Below, piece after piece: positions 13,572 through 22,381 of a stretch of DNA of 64,000 nucleotides. Position 1 is the stretch's first letter. Each line of letters begins with the position of its first letter. The position numbers were made by a program, and so were the translations under genes. The stretch spans positions 744,001 to 808,000 of the forward strand of contig NC_007350.1 in the NCBI RefSeq assembly GCF_000010125.1. Direction: 5' to 3'. Source of the DNA: Staphylococcus saprophyticus subsp. saprophyticus ATCC 15305 = NCTC 7292 (GTDB taxonomy: Bacteria; Bacillota; Bacilli; Staphylococcales; Staphylococcaceae). Below the pieces are notes generated by a model, which searched no databases, was not told where the DNA came from, and was given only the letters and a program-made list of their open reading frames with translations.

Positions 13572-15098
13572 TTATTTAAGATTTTCAAGTAATTCATCAT
13601 ATCTAGGAGAGTTTAAGAAATTATCTACAGAGATATGGATTGCATTTGGAACTTGTTTGATTGCTCTGTCAGTAAGTTTCTTCTGAGTGATAACAAGTTG
13701 TGCATCGCTAGGCAATTGATTGATTGCAGTATTTGTAACATTTACATCTTGGATGCCTGCTTTTTTAAATTTATTACGTAACATACTTGCACCCATAGCA
13801 CTTGATCCCATACCAGCGTCACAAGCAAATATAACATGATTCACTTTACTATAATCATGTGCGTCTACATTTTCAGTATCATAATTATCTAACAATGCTT
13901 CTTCTGATTGTTCTTCATTATTTTCTGAAGTTGAAGTAGAAGCGGTAGTTGAAGTTGCATTATTATCTTCATTCCCTTTTAGCTTAGAAGATACACTTGA
14001 TTTTTTCCCTTTTGAAGCTTCCATTTTTTCGGTAGCTGCTTCTAAGTCTTCTTCAGGCTCTTTTGTGAATTTCAAAATAAGTGCTGCCACGATAAATGAT
14101 ACGATTGCTGCTAAGAGTACACCAAGCACCATGTGTAAGAATTCACCTTTAGGCGCGTTCAACATATAAACGATGAATGAACCAGGTGAGGCAGGACTCT
14201 TGAAGCCGAAATCAAGTAATGAATAAGTTGCCACACCAGTCATACCACCTAAGATTACAGCGATAAATAATAAAGGACGCATTAATACGTATGGGAAGTA
14301 AATTTCATGAATACCACCTAAGAAGTGGATAATCCCTGCGCCATATGATGTTGCTTTTGCTGTACCTTTACCAAAAATCATATAAGCAACTAAAATACCA
14401 AGACCAGGTCCAGGGTTAGATTCAATTGTGTATAAGATAGATTGTCCAGCAGATGCTGCTTGATCTGCACCAAGTGGTGTGAAAACCCCATGGTTAATTG
14501 CATTGTTCAAGAAGACAATCTTAGCAGGTTCAACGATAATACTTACTAATGGAAGTAAATGTGCATGTACCAATGCTTCAACAGCAAGTGACAAGATATG
14601 CATAATAAATTCCATAATTGGAGCTAATATTTTAAATCCAACAATAGTCATGATGAATCCTAAGATACCAGCTGAGAAATTATTGAATAACATCTCAAAA
14701 CCTTGTGGTGTTCTAGGTTGAATAAACTCATCTGTTTTCTTCATTAACCAACCTACAAGTGGTCCCATAATCATAGCACCAAGTAACATTGGTGTATCAG
14801 GTAATGCTACGATAACACCCATAGTTGCAACAGCAGCAATAATACCACCGCGCATTTCGTGAATTAAACGACCACCACTATATGCAATAAGCAAGGGAAT
14901 TAAATATGAAATCATAGGTCCAGCTAATTCACTTAAATCTTTATTAGGCCACCAACCACCATCAATAAAGATTGCAGCGATAAAGCCCCATGCGATAAAT
15001 GCACCGATATTCGGCATAATCATACTACTTAAAAATGAACCAAATGCCTGTACCTTACGTCCAAGACCTTTGTTTTCTTGCGTCTCTGTTTGTGACAT
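13572..15098 (-). CDS. mtlA: Mannitol-specific PTS EIICB permease
   Basis: Imports mannitol and phosphorylates it at C1. The 508 residues contain an N-terminal EIIC membrane domain (about 20-345, roughly six to eight helices), a low-complexity charged linker rich in Ser, Thr, Asn and Glu (about 355-420), and a C-terminal EIIB domain with the phosphocysteine loop FACDAGMGSSAMGAS. EIIA is encoded separately by mtlF, which fits the linker ending in EIIB. AGAGGTG precedes the ATG. It is the first gene of the operon, with a SigA-type promoter at 15137-15165. Confidence 0.97.
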   Translation of the reverse strand: MSQTETQENKGLGRKVQAFGSFLSSMIMPNIGAFIAWGFIAAIFIDGGWWPNKDLSELAGPMISYLIPLLIAYSGGRLIHEMRGGIIAAVATMGVIVALPDTPMLLGAMIMGPLVGWLMKKTDEFIQPRTPQGFEMLFNNFSAGILGFIMTIVGFKILAPIMEFIMHILSLAVEALVHAHLLPLVSIIVEPAKIVFLNNAINHGVFTPLGADQAASAGQSILYTIESNPGPGLGILVAYMIFGKGTAKATSYGAGIIHFLGGIHEIYFPYVLMRPLLFIAVILGGMTGVATYSLLDFGFKSPASPGSFIVYMLNAPKGEFLHMVLGVLLAAIVSFIVAALILKFTKEPEEDLEAATEKMEASKGKKSSVSSKLKGNEDNNATSTTASTSTSENNEEQSEEALLDNYDTENVDAHDYSKVNHVIFACDAGMGSSAMGASMLRNKFKKAGIQDVNVTNTAINQLPSDAQLVITQKKLTDRAIKQVPNAIHISVDNFLNSPRYDELLENLK

Positions 15099-15136
15099 AG
15101 AATTGCACCTCTTTTTCTCTTTTTATTTATAACTTT

Positions 15137-15165
15137 ATTGTATGGGGGTACAGGGGAATAAACAA
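15137..15165 (-). promoter_or_regulatory. mtl operon promoter
   Basis: Read on the minus strand: TTGTTT, 17 bases, TACAAT. The -35 box is poor, which fits an operon needing an activator. Confidence 0.65.
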
Positions 15166-15183
15166 TAGAAAGTAATTTCAAAT

Positions 15184-15204
15184 TTGTCACAGTATCTTTG
15201 ACAA
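15184..15204. promoter_or_regulatory. Probable MtlR operator
   Basis: Inverted repeat TTGTCA-N9-TGACAA centred about 32 bases upstream of the mtl -35 box, the position expected for a class I activator site. Firmicute MtlR sites have similar TTG-CA half-sites, so the assignment to MtlR is by context. Confidence 0.6.
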
Positions 15205-15306
15205 GTTTGTGAATATAACTGGACACTTCATAAATATGGATATTACATGTTAAATGTCACTGATTAAGCACAAAGTTATTTTGTAAATAAATTGTTAATA
15301 AATTAT

Positions 15307-15336
15307 TTGCATTAAGTAATAAGAACATTGTACAAT
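15307..15336 (+). promoter_or_regulatory. glmS promoter
   Basis: TTGCAT at 15307-15312 and TACAAT at 15331-15336 with an 18-base spacer, about 40-50 bases upstream of the ribozyme cleavage site. Confidence 0.6.
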
Positions 15337-15379
15337 TAATAATATTGATAGGAAGGAGGACAGTTTAAGCGTTAGTTCA

Positions 15380-15590
15380 ATTAAAGCGCCTGTACAAGTG
15401 AAGAGGTTATGTGTTTGTAATTTAAGGTTTATAACAGAAATCTTAATAGACACGATAATCGAAGTTTGTAGACGAGGAGGGTAGTTATCGAACCATCGGC
15501 GGATGCTATCCCGGATGTGGCTCATTCGTTAACTTATTAAGGAAAACATTAGGGTAACCTGGTGCACAAAGTTAATAAGATAGCCAAAAA
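15380..15590 (+). promoter_or_regulatory. glmS ribozyme (glucosamine-6-phosphate riboswitch)
   Basis: Self-cleaving leader RNA that uses glucosamine-6-phosphate as cofactor and lowers glmS mRNA when amino sugar is plentiful. The cleavage site A|GCGCC lies at 15385/15386. The conserved core ATCGAACCATCGGCGGATGC followed by TATCCCGG spans about 15488-15515. CTTATTAA and TTAATAAG (about 15532 and 15572) form P3, and CATTAGGGTAACCTGGTG (about 15547-15564) resembles P4. From about 15591 to the glmS start lies a further leader of some 175 bases with no other element I recognise. Confidence 0.93.
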
Positions 15591-15765
15591 TTAAATATAA
15601 AAATATACGGTGAATGAGATAACCATTGCCATCAAGGTATTTTCAATTTCTATATGATAAATATAGGGATAAGTCTGCTTTCGATGGTTTATATTAAATT
15701 GGACAGGTTCGAATTCGCTAGAAGTTCAATTATCTCTTTACCATTAAATTGGAGGAAATTTTAAA

Positions 15766-17571
15766 ATGTGTGGAATTGTTGGATATATTGGGCAAGATAA
15801 TGCCAAAGAATTATTATTAAAAGGTTTAGAAAAATTAGAATATAGAGGTTACGACTCAGCTGGTGTAGCAGTGGTAAATGATGAAGGTACTTCAGTATTC
15901 AAAGCAAAGGGTCGTATCGCAGAATTAAGAAAAGTTGCAGATAGTGAAGCTACTGACGGTAATGTAGGTATTGGTCATACACGTTGGGCTACACATGGTG
16001 TGCCAAATTATGAAAATTCACATCCGCATCAATCAACGACGGAACGTTTTACATTAGTTCATAATGGTGTAATTGAAAATTATGAAGAATTAAGAAACGA
16101 ATACTTATCAGATGTATCATTTATTTCTGAAACAGATACAGAAGTCATTGTTCAACTTGTAGAATATTTCTCAAATAGTGGCCTTGATACAGAAGCAGCA
16201 TTTACAAAAGTTGTTTCACTATTAGACGGTTCATACGCTTTAGGATTAATTGATAATGAAGATAAAGATACAATTTATGTAGCTAAAAATAAATCACCAT
16301 TATTAATCGGTGTAGGTGATGACTTTAACGTTATTGCATCAGATGCAATTGCTATGTTACAAGTTACAAATCGTTATAAAGAAATTCATGACCATGAAAT
16401 CGTTATTGTTAAACGTGACGAAGTCATTATCAAAAATCAAAAGGGTCAAGTTCAAGAAAGAGAAGCATATACTGCACAAATAGATGCAGCAGACGCAGAA
16501 AAAGGCGTTTATGATCACTATATGTTAAAAGAAATTCACGAACAACCTGCAGTGATGCGTCGTATTATCCAAGAGTACCAAGATGAAGAGGGTAACTTGA
16601 AGATGGATCCAGAAGTGATTAAAGATGTTGCCGAAGCAGATCGTATCTATATCATTGCTGCCGGAACAAGCTATCATGCTGGTTTAGTAGGTAAAGAATT
16701 TATTGAAAAATGGGCTGGTGTCCCTACAGAAGTGCATGTTTCTTCTGAGTTTGTATATAATACACCTTTACTTTCTGAGAACCCACTATTTATCTACATT
16801 TCTCAATCAGGAGAAACAGCAGATAGCCGTGCCGTGCTTGTTGAAACAAACCGCTTAGGTCATAAATCATTAACAATCACTAATGTAGCTGGTTCAACAT
16901 TATCACGTGAATCAAATCATACATTATTGTTACATGCAGGTCCTGAAATTGCAGTAGCATCTACTAAAGCTTATACAGCACAAATTGCAGTATTATCTAT
17001 CTTGTCACAAATCGTTGCTAAAGAGCATGGTAAAAATGTTGATGTAAGTTTATTACGTGAATTAGCAAAAGTAACAACTGCAATCGAAACAATCGTAGAT
17101 GATGCAGATATTATGGAACAAATTGCAACAGATTTCTTAAGAACAACGCGTAATGCGTTCTTTATCGGTCGTACTGGAGACTACAATGTCAGTTTAGAAG
17201 GCGCATTAAAATTAAAAGAAATTTCGTACATTCAAGCTGAAGGATTTGCTGGTGGTGAATTAAAACACGGTACGATTGCTTTAATTGAAGAAGGTACACC
17301 AATTATTGCACTTGCTACACAAGAAAGAGTCAATTTGTCTATTCGTGGTAACGTTAAAGAAGTAGTTGCACGTGGTGCAAACCCATGTATTATTTCAATG
17401 GATGGCTTGAACAAAGAAGGCGATTCATATGTTATTCCACATGTGCACGAACTATTAACTCCATTAGTTTCAGTTGTTGCATTACAATTGATTTCATACT
17501 ATGCAGCATTACACAGAGATTTAGATGTTGATAAACCACGTAACTTAGCTAAATCAGTAACAGTTGAATAA
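15766..17571 (+). CDS. glmS: Glutamine-fructose-6-phosphate aminotransferase
   Basis: Makes glucosamine-6-phosphate from fructose-6-phosphate and glutamine, the entry to amino-sugar and peptidoglycan synthesis. The 601 residues begin MCGIVGYIG, with Cys2 becoming the N-terminal nucleophile of the Ntn glutaminase domain (1-240). They continue with two SIS isomerase domains (about 285-425 and 455-590; motifs [26 protein letters not shown]) and end in [17 protein letters not shown] lies before the ATG. It is transcribed alone, behind the glmS ribozyme and with a strong terminator. The product feeds glmM upstream. Confidence 0.98.
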   Translation: MCGIVGYIGQDNAKELLLKGLEKLEYRGYDSAGVAVVNDEGTSVFKAKGRIAELRKVADSEATDGNVGIGHTRWATHGVPNYENSHPHQSTTERFTLVHNGVIENYEELRNEYLSDVSFISETDTEVIVQLVEYFSNSGLDTEAAFTKVVSLLDGSYALGLIDNEDKDTIYVAKNKSPLLIGVGDDFNVIASDAIAMLQVTNRYKEIHDHEIVIVKRDEVIIKNQKGQVQEREAYTAQIDAADAEKGVYDHYMLKEIHEQPAVMRRIIQEYQDEEGNLKMDPEVIKDVAEADRIYIIAAGTSYHAGLVGKEFIEKWAGVPTEVHVSSEFVYNTPLLSENPLFIYISQSGETADSRAVLVETNRLGHKSLTITNVAGSTLSRESNHTLLLHAGPEIAVASTKAYTAQIAVLSILSQIVAKEHGKNVDVSLLRELAKVTTAIETIVDDADIMEQIATDFLRTTRNAFFIGRTGDYNVSLEGALKLKEISYIQAEGFAGGELKHGTIALIEEGTPIIALATQERVNLSIRGNVKEVVARGANPCIISMDGLNKEGDSYVIPHVHELLTPLVSVVALQLISYYAALHRDLDVDKPRNLAKSVTVE

Positions 17572-17654
17572 AGAGCATATAATTAACAGCTAATTAGTAG
17601 TGCTATTGTAATAACTAATTTAAATGCATGAAATCATATATTGTATAAATAGGG

Positions 17655-17706
17655 CAAGAATGAAATCAAACTTAAAGTTTTGATTTCATTCTTGTTCTTT
17701 TTTTAT
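17655..17706 (+). terminator. glmS terminator
   Basis: Sixteen-base perfect arms CAAGAATGAAATCAAA and TTTGATTTCATTCTTG (17655-17670 and 17679-17694), then TTCTTTTTTT. Confidence 0.95.
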
Positions 17707-17987
17707 AATAAAAACATATGACTTTGATTTATATTTCAGTGATATACAGTGCAATAGGCAGTATATTGAGAACTAAATGTTTGAGGTATGTAGTTAAATG
17801 ATAGTTATTGTGGATTAATCATGAATTGTATTGTTTTAAATGAGTAGCACTAATATAAATCAACGATAACGATTACAATCAAATTTGAACTTTAATTATT
17901 ATATAAATCAAAATATTTTTAAAATGTTATTATGTTTATTATGCTTATCATCATAACTAGATAAACTTTAAAAGTGAGTTGAATGTA
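17707..17987 (+). other. AT-rich intergenic region with a Fur/Zur-like box
   Basis: No gene is visible. CGATAACGATTACAA at 17864-17878 matches the 7-1-7 Fur-family pattern TGATAATnATTATCA at 11 of 14 positions, in the region where a promoter for the next gene would lie. It is only a candidate. Confidence 0.35.
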
Positions 17988-18344
17988 GTGGAAAAACCTA
18001 AAATTTATTCTATGGCTTTTGGAAAAGTATACGATTTATTAATTAAAAAAGTAGAGAAAAAGGATAGAACCAAACAAGAAGCGGATGAAATTATAAGATG
18101 GATGACAGGTTACACGCAATCAGAGATTGATCGCTTGGTTGCGGATGGGACAGATTATGAAACATTTATAAATCAAGCGGCTAACTTAAATCCAGAGCGA
18201 ACAAAAATAACGGGTGTCATTTGTGGTGTACGTGTAGAAAATATGGAAGCCTCCGTTATGAAAGAAATTAGATATTTAGATAAAATGATAGATGAACTGG
18301 CAAAAGGAAAGGCATTGGATAAAATATTTAGACAACACAAATGA
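17988..18344 (+). CDS. DUF2200 family protein
   Basis: Small soluble protein of 118 residues that I recognise as DUF2200: KPKIYSMAFGKVYDLLIKKVEKKDR resembles the family opening, followed by the tryptophan-containing block IIRWMTGYTQSEID. The function is unknown. I start it at GTG 17988 because the family begins with a short segment before KxxIYxM; an upstream in-frame TTG at 17979 would add three residues. No strong ribosome binding site is present for either start, so expression may be low. The next gene, an ABC ATPase, begins 60 bases downstream without a terminator, suggesting co-transcription. Confidence 0.75.
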   Translation: MEKPKIYSMAFGKVYDLLIKKVEKKDRTKQEADEIIRWMTGYTQSEIDRLVADGTDYETFINQAANLNPERTKITGVICGVRVENMEASVMKEIRYLDKMIDELAKGKALDKIFRQHK

Positions 18345-18404
18345 TCGAATAAAGGTGATTTGTTAAGTCATGTTAGAAATTGCATAAGAGAAAAGGGGTA
18401 TAAC

Positions 18405-19190
18405 ATGTTAATTGACTTGAAAAATATATCACGTAGAAAACAAGGTAAGGAAATCATTAAAAATGTGAGCTGGCAAATTAACGAAGGTGAAAAATGGATG
18501 CTTTATGGCCTAAATGGTGCTGGTAAGACAACATTGCTAAACATATTAAACGCCTACGAACCAAATACTGCTGGAACGATAAACTTATTTGGCATGCAAC
18601 CAGGAAAAGTGGGCTATTCTGCTGAAACAGTCAGAGATTACATAGGGTTTGTTTCAAATAGTTTAATGGATCGTTTTCAAGATGGCGAATTGGTGCGAGA
18701 TGTTGTAATTAGTGGCATATTTAATTCCATAGGTGTATTTAAAACTATAGAACCACATCATATTGAATTGGCACAACAATATTTAGAACAAATGGGAATG
18801 CGTGATTTTGAGTCAAAATACTATGGTTATCTATCTACAGGAGAACGTCAAAAGGTACTTATTGCTCGTGCGCTGATGGGTCACCCCAAATTACTTATTT
18901 TAGATGAACCAGCATCTGGCTTAGATTTTATAGCACGAGAAGATCTGTTACAAGCGCTCGAAAAATTGTACCAACAACAACCTGAATTAGCTGTTATATA
19001 TGTGACGCATTTTATTGAAGAGATTACACAAGATATACAAAAAGGCTTTTTACTGAAGCAAGGTAAGAATTATAAACAAGGTAATATTAAAGATATTTTA
19101 AATAGTGATGTTATGAGCAACTTTTTTAATAGAAATGTCAATGTACGCTATCAAAATCAACGCTATGCACTATTTATGAATAATGTGTAG
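18405..19190 (+). CDS. ABC transporter-type ATPase (YlmA/ModF-like)
   Basis: Nucleotide-binding protein of 261 residues with Walker A GLNGAGKT (about 37-44), Q-loop region, signature LSTGERQKV (about 145-153) and Walker B LLILDEPASGLD (about 163-174), then an H-loop histidine in VTHFIEEI. The start is ATG 18405, preceded by AAAAGGGG; an in-frame upstream ATG has no binding site. No permease or substrate-binding gene is adjacent, so it may serve a permease elsewhere or be a non-transport ATPase. Its domain order resembles B. subtilis YlmA, whose substrate is unknown. Confidence 0.85.
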   Translation: MLIDLKNISRRKQGKEIIKNVSWQINEGEKWMLYGLNGAGKTTLLNILNAYEPNTAGTINLFGMQPGKVGYSAETVRDYIGFVSNSLMDRFQDGELVRDVVISGIFNSIGVFKTIEPHHIELAQQYLEQMGMRDFESKYYGYLSTGERQKVLIARALMGHPKLLILDEPASGLDFIAREDLLQALEKLYQQQPELAVIYVTHFIEEITQDIQKGFLLKQGKNYKQGNIKDILNSDVMSNFFNRNVNVRYQNQRYALFMNNV

Positions 19191-19256
19191 ATTGCACATT
19201 AGCATAGTTAATGCCATAATTTAAGATGATCATATGTGATGGAGGATTATATAAAA

Positions 19257-20114
19257 ATGGATAATGTTAAGGCAATATTTTTAGATATGGATGGCACGAT
19301 TTTACATAAAGATAATCGTGTTGATTTAGAAACAACAGAAGTTATTCAACAATTAAGAGATAAGGGATATAAAGTCTTTTTAGCAACAGGTCGTGCACAT
19401 AATGAAATACATTATCTTGTTCCTGAATCATTTGCAGTCGATGGTATTATTAGTTCAAATGGTACTTTAGGAATGGTTAAGGATAGCGTTTTATTTAAGC
19501 ACAGCTTGTCTTACAACGCTGTAATTGACATTGTACAACGCGCACAACAAGAGGCAATCTATTATGAAATATTCCCATTTGACAGTAATCGTATTGTTTT
19601 ACAGGAAGATAAAGCATGGGCAAATGCATTATTTGAACCAGCAACGCCACCGGGTGATGTAGGTGTTTCCGAATGGTCTTCTCGAAAAGCTTCGCTCGTT
19701 GATAAGGTGGATTGGGAAACAAGTATACCTGAAAAATCATTTTCAAAAATTTATTTATTTTCACCAGATATTGAAAAAATAACAAACTTTAGAAATAACT
19801 TATTAAAAGATCAAGATAAGTTACAAATTAGTGTGTCTAATTCTTCACGTTGTAATGCTGAAACGATGGCATATCGTATTGATAAAGGGACGGGTATAAA
19901 AGAAATGATTGAGCATTTCGGCATTGCGCAACAAGAAACATTAGTGATTGGAGATAGTGACAATGATAGAGCTATGTTTGCATTTGGTCATTATACTGTC
20001 GCTATGAAAAATGCACGTCCTGAAATTCAAGCTCTAGCAGATGATGTGACTGATGATACTAATGAAGATAATGGTGCAGCACGTTATTTAAAAGCACGTT
20101 TCTTACAAGATTAA
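19257..20114 (+). CDS. Cof-type HAD phosphatase
   Basis: Haloacid dehalogenase-family phosphatase of about 285 residues. Motif I is FLDMDGTIL (nucleophile Asp in DMDGT, about residues 8-14), motif II is LATGRA (Thr), a lysine lies in the cap-core junction, and motif III is VIGDSDNDRAMF near the C-terminus. The large type IIB cap lies between them. These enzymes dephosphorylate sugar phosphates or cofactors such as FMN and PLP; the substrate cannot be read from sequence. The start is ATG 19257, with GGAGG 11 bases upstream, rather than an earlier ATG at 19236. Transcription ends at a hairpin shared with the opposing gene. Confidence 0.88.
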   Translation: MDNVKAIFLDMDGTILHKDNRVDLETTEVIQQLRDKGYKVFLATGRAHNEIHYLVPESFAVDGIISSNGTLGMVKDSVLFKHSLSYNAVIDIVQRAQQEAIYYEIFPFDSNRIVLQEDKAWANALFEPATPPGDVGVSEWSSRKASLVDKVDWETSIPEKSFSKIYLFSPDIEKITNFRNNLLKDQDKLQISVSNSSRCNAETMAYRIDKGTGIKEMIEHFGIAQQETLVIGDSDNDRAMFAFGHYTVAMKNARPEIQALADDVTDDTNEDNGAARYLKARFLQD

Positions 20115-20157
20115 ATGATAGGCATAGAGAAAATAAGGTAGTCATCTAATGGCTAAA

Positions 20158-20203
20158 TGAAAAAGAGTCCGGGACATCTATTTTTGTCCCAGACTCTTTT
20201 TGC
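20158..20203. terminator. Bidirectional terminator, ACATAAAT-loop family (minus orientation)
   Basis: AAAAAGAGTC-GGGACA pairs with TGTCCC-GACTCTTTTT. It has T or A runs on both sides and lies between converging genes. On the minus strand the loop reads GGGACAAAAATAGATGTCCC, close to the other members of the family. Confidence 0.88.
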
Positions 20204-20230
20204 ATCTGCGTGATTATTTTTCGAATGATA

Positions 20231-21337
20231 TTACTTGTCAGTTTTATTTAGATTGTTTTTTAAATCTGATGTTTCATCTTTGACTTTGTCTTGCATGTTT
20301 TCAGATTGCTCAGTAACATTCGATTTTGTCTTTTCAGTTGTATTCGTTACACTGTTGCTTGCTTTAGATTGCTTACTTTCTAGTTCATTATCTATAGGTT
20401 GTTTTGACTTTTTATTTTTCTTAACTTTTGTAGTTTCAATGCTTTCACCATTACGATTATAGTACTGAATAATCGCTAATATATTTGTATAGTAAACGAT
20501 TAATCTAATGATAATCACAATGACTGTAACAATGTATATAATTACCATTGCTAATGTTTGAGACATACTACCAGTAAATATAGCAACCAATTGACTAATT
20601 GGATTAGCAAGTAGGATGACGATTAAATTTAGTAATAATAAACCAAGGTAGAATTTGAACCAAGTTTTTTGACCATTTTTAATGCCTTTAAATCCTCTTT
20701 TTACTGATGACCATGCACCATCACTAGGTTCTTTAACAAAAGCTAAAGTATAATTGATTGCGATAATCGCTAAGAACCAGTAAATGAATGATTGAATAAA
20801 TAATACGATTGTTGCTGCGACAATTTGGTAAGCAAGAGACCATCCAAGTGCATGATCAGAACTACTTAATGGTCCTTGTAATGCTGAAAATAGTTGAACG
20901 ATTCCTAAATTTAGTACTTTTGAAACTAGTAAATTAAGTAACAATGCGATAATAACAAAAACTAAAGTAAATAAAGAAAATTTTAATCCTTTTAAGTATT
21001 TGCCTTTTTTAAATGTTGAAAATAAATCTTTGAAATTTACCTTGTCTTTATTTAAAGCTTTGTCTATAGTGTAGATAGTTCCAGCTATTAATGGGTAACC
21101 AATAAATATAAATACGATTAATGGTATGAGTATTGCAAGTACAAGTGAAAATATGGCGCCACCGATAGGTTGTTGCATAGCCATTGCCATTAACAATTTA
21201 TAAATAGCGGGTTGTACTGGCATAAATGTCAGGACTGTTAAAGCAAACAATATTATAAAACTTACAATTGTGAACATTAAAATTTTAGCATTTTGGGGTT
21301 TTGCATTTTGTAATGCTAATTTATGAAATTTAAACAA
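20231..21337 (-). CDS. DUF975-type integral membrane protein with charged tail
   Basis: Membrane protein of 368 residues with about six transmembrane segments within residues 20-300, of the DUF975/YesL-like kind (QPIGGAIFSLVLAILIPL, NYTLAFVKEPS). The last 65 or so residues are a polar, low-complexity tail of Lys, Ser, Asn, Thr and Glu, probably cytoplasmic and disordered. The function is unknown. AAGGAG precedes the start. It is transcribed alone, opposite to its neighbours. The tail is compositionally unlike the membrane part and may be fast evolving. Confidence 0.75.
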   Translation of the reverse strand: MFKFHKLALQNAKPQNAKILMFTIVSFIILFALTVLTFMPVQPAIYKLLMAMAMQQPIGGAIFSLVLAILIPLIVFIFIGYPLIAGTIYTIDKALNKDKVNFKDLFSTFKKGKYLKGLKFSLFTLVFVIIALLLNLLVSKVLNLGIVQLFSALQGPLSSSDHALGWSLAYQIVAATIVLFIQSFIYWFLAIIAINYTLAFVKEPSDGAWSSVKRGFKGIKNGQKTWFKFYLGLLLLNLIVILLANPISQLVAIFTGSMSQTLAMVIIYIVTVIVIIIRLIVYYTNILAIIQYYNRNGESIETTKVKKNKKSKQPIDNELESKQSKASNSVTNTTEKTKSNVTEQSENMQDKVKDETSDLKNNLNKTDK

Positions 21338-21468
21338 ATTTTAAGCACTCCTTTTTAGTCATAAACATACGATATCAAAAATTTGATAATTTTAAAATTA
21401 ATAGGTAACAAATTGGCAATAAAATGTTAAAATGTCCTAATGAGAAAAAGTTGAAAGGAGATATCATC

Positions 21469-22200
21469 ATGAAATTTGCAATAATTACTGATGTTCATGG
21501 AAATTTTGATGCATTAGAAACTGTTTTAGATGATATTGATAGAAGAGAAGATATCAATAAGATATTTAACCTGGGTGATAATATCGGGGTTGGACATGAA
21601 ACGAATAAAGTACTTGATGAAATTTTTGACAGAGATGATATGGAAATCATCGCGGGTAATCATGATGAAGCGGTGATGTCGATAGTGAATGACACACCTT
21701 ATCCTGAAGACTTAAAAGACAAATTTTACGAACATCACCAATGGATTGAAAGTCATTTAGATGAAGATTATTACGACAGATTAAATGAACTACCACGTGT
21801 GATTGAAAAAACATTTAATCAAAAAAAAGTGCTGTTTATTCATTATGAAATACCAAATGAACAATTAACTACACCGATTGATGGTCAACCATATAGTCCA
21901 ATTGTGGAACCTAGTGAAGAAAACATAAAAGCTTTGTTTGAAGATAAACAAGCAGATTTAATCGTGTTTGGTCACAACCACACTGTACATTTATATGATG
22001 ATAAATCTACAGTTTATTTTAATCCGGGCTCTGTAGGTCTTAATAATGGTGCATATGCAGTTTATGGTATTGTAACGATTGATGAAAATGAATTTTCAAT
22101 TGAACGTGTTAAAGTCCCATATGACAATGAAGAATTTATAAGAGGATTTGACGAGAAACAAGTACCAGCTAAAGCGCTGATATTTGATAAATTTTTATAA
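21469..22200 (+). CDS. Calcineurin-like metallophosphoesterase
   Basis: Predicted phosphodiesterase of 243 residues with the metal-binding motifs in order: DVHGNFD (8-14), GDNIG, GNHDE, a histidine in FIHYE and GHNH near residue 180, followed by NPGSVG. It resembles the YfcE/YmdB-like single-domain phosphoesterases; the substrate is unknown. I place the start at ATG 21469, with GAAAGGAG 10 bases upstream, because the domain opens with MKFAIITD. An earlier ATG (21424) would add an unsupported 15 residues. Confidence 0.85.
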   Translation: MKFAIITDVHGNFDALETVLDDIDRREDINKIFNLGDNIGVGHETNKVLDEIFDRDDMEIIAGNHDEAVMSIVNDTPYPEDLKDKFYEHHQWIESHLDEDYYDRLNELPRVIEKTFNQKKVLFIHYEIPNEQLTTPIDGQPYSPIVEPSEENIKALFEDKQADLIVFGHNHTVHLYDDKSTVYFNPGSVGLNNGAYAVYGIVTIDENEFSIERVKVPYDNEEFIRGFDEKQVPAKALIFDKFL

Positions 22201-22309
22201 ACACGTAATTTAAACCTATATATGCTGTATATAGGGGTAGACTATGAATAATGAAATCCCAAGTAGTGATTAATATTAGAAGTAGTAGAAATGCTAAATT
22301 ATACTAAAG

Positions 22310-22358
22310 AAGCGAGCATGCGAAATCGACTTTGACTTTCGTACACTCGCTTTTTTTA
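22310..22358 (+). terminator. Terminator between phosphoesterase and czrB
   Basis: AAGCGAG...CGAAA pairs with TTTCG...CTCGCTT, followed by TTTTTTT. A smaller hairpin CCTATATA/TATATAGG lies before it at 22215-22235. Confidence 0.85.
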
Positions 22359-22381
22359 ATTTGTTTAATTGGTCAAGATTT

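Noticed and set aside
15295-15525. Minus-strand frame of 76 codons upstream of glmS.
   Set aside because: It overlaps the glmS promoter and ribozyme and has no binding site.
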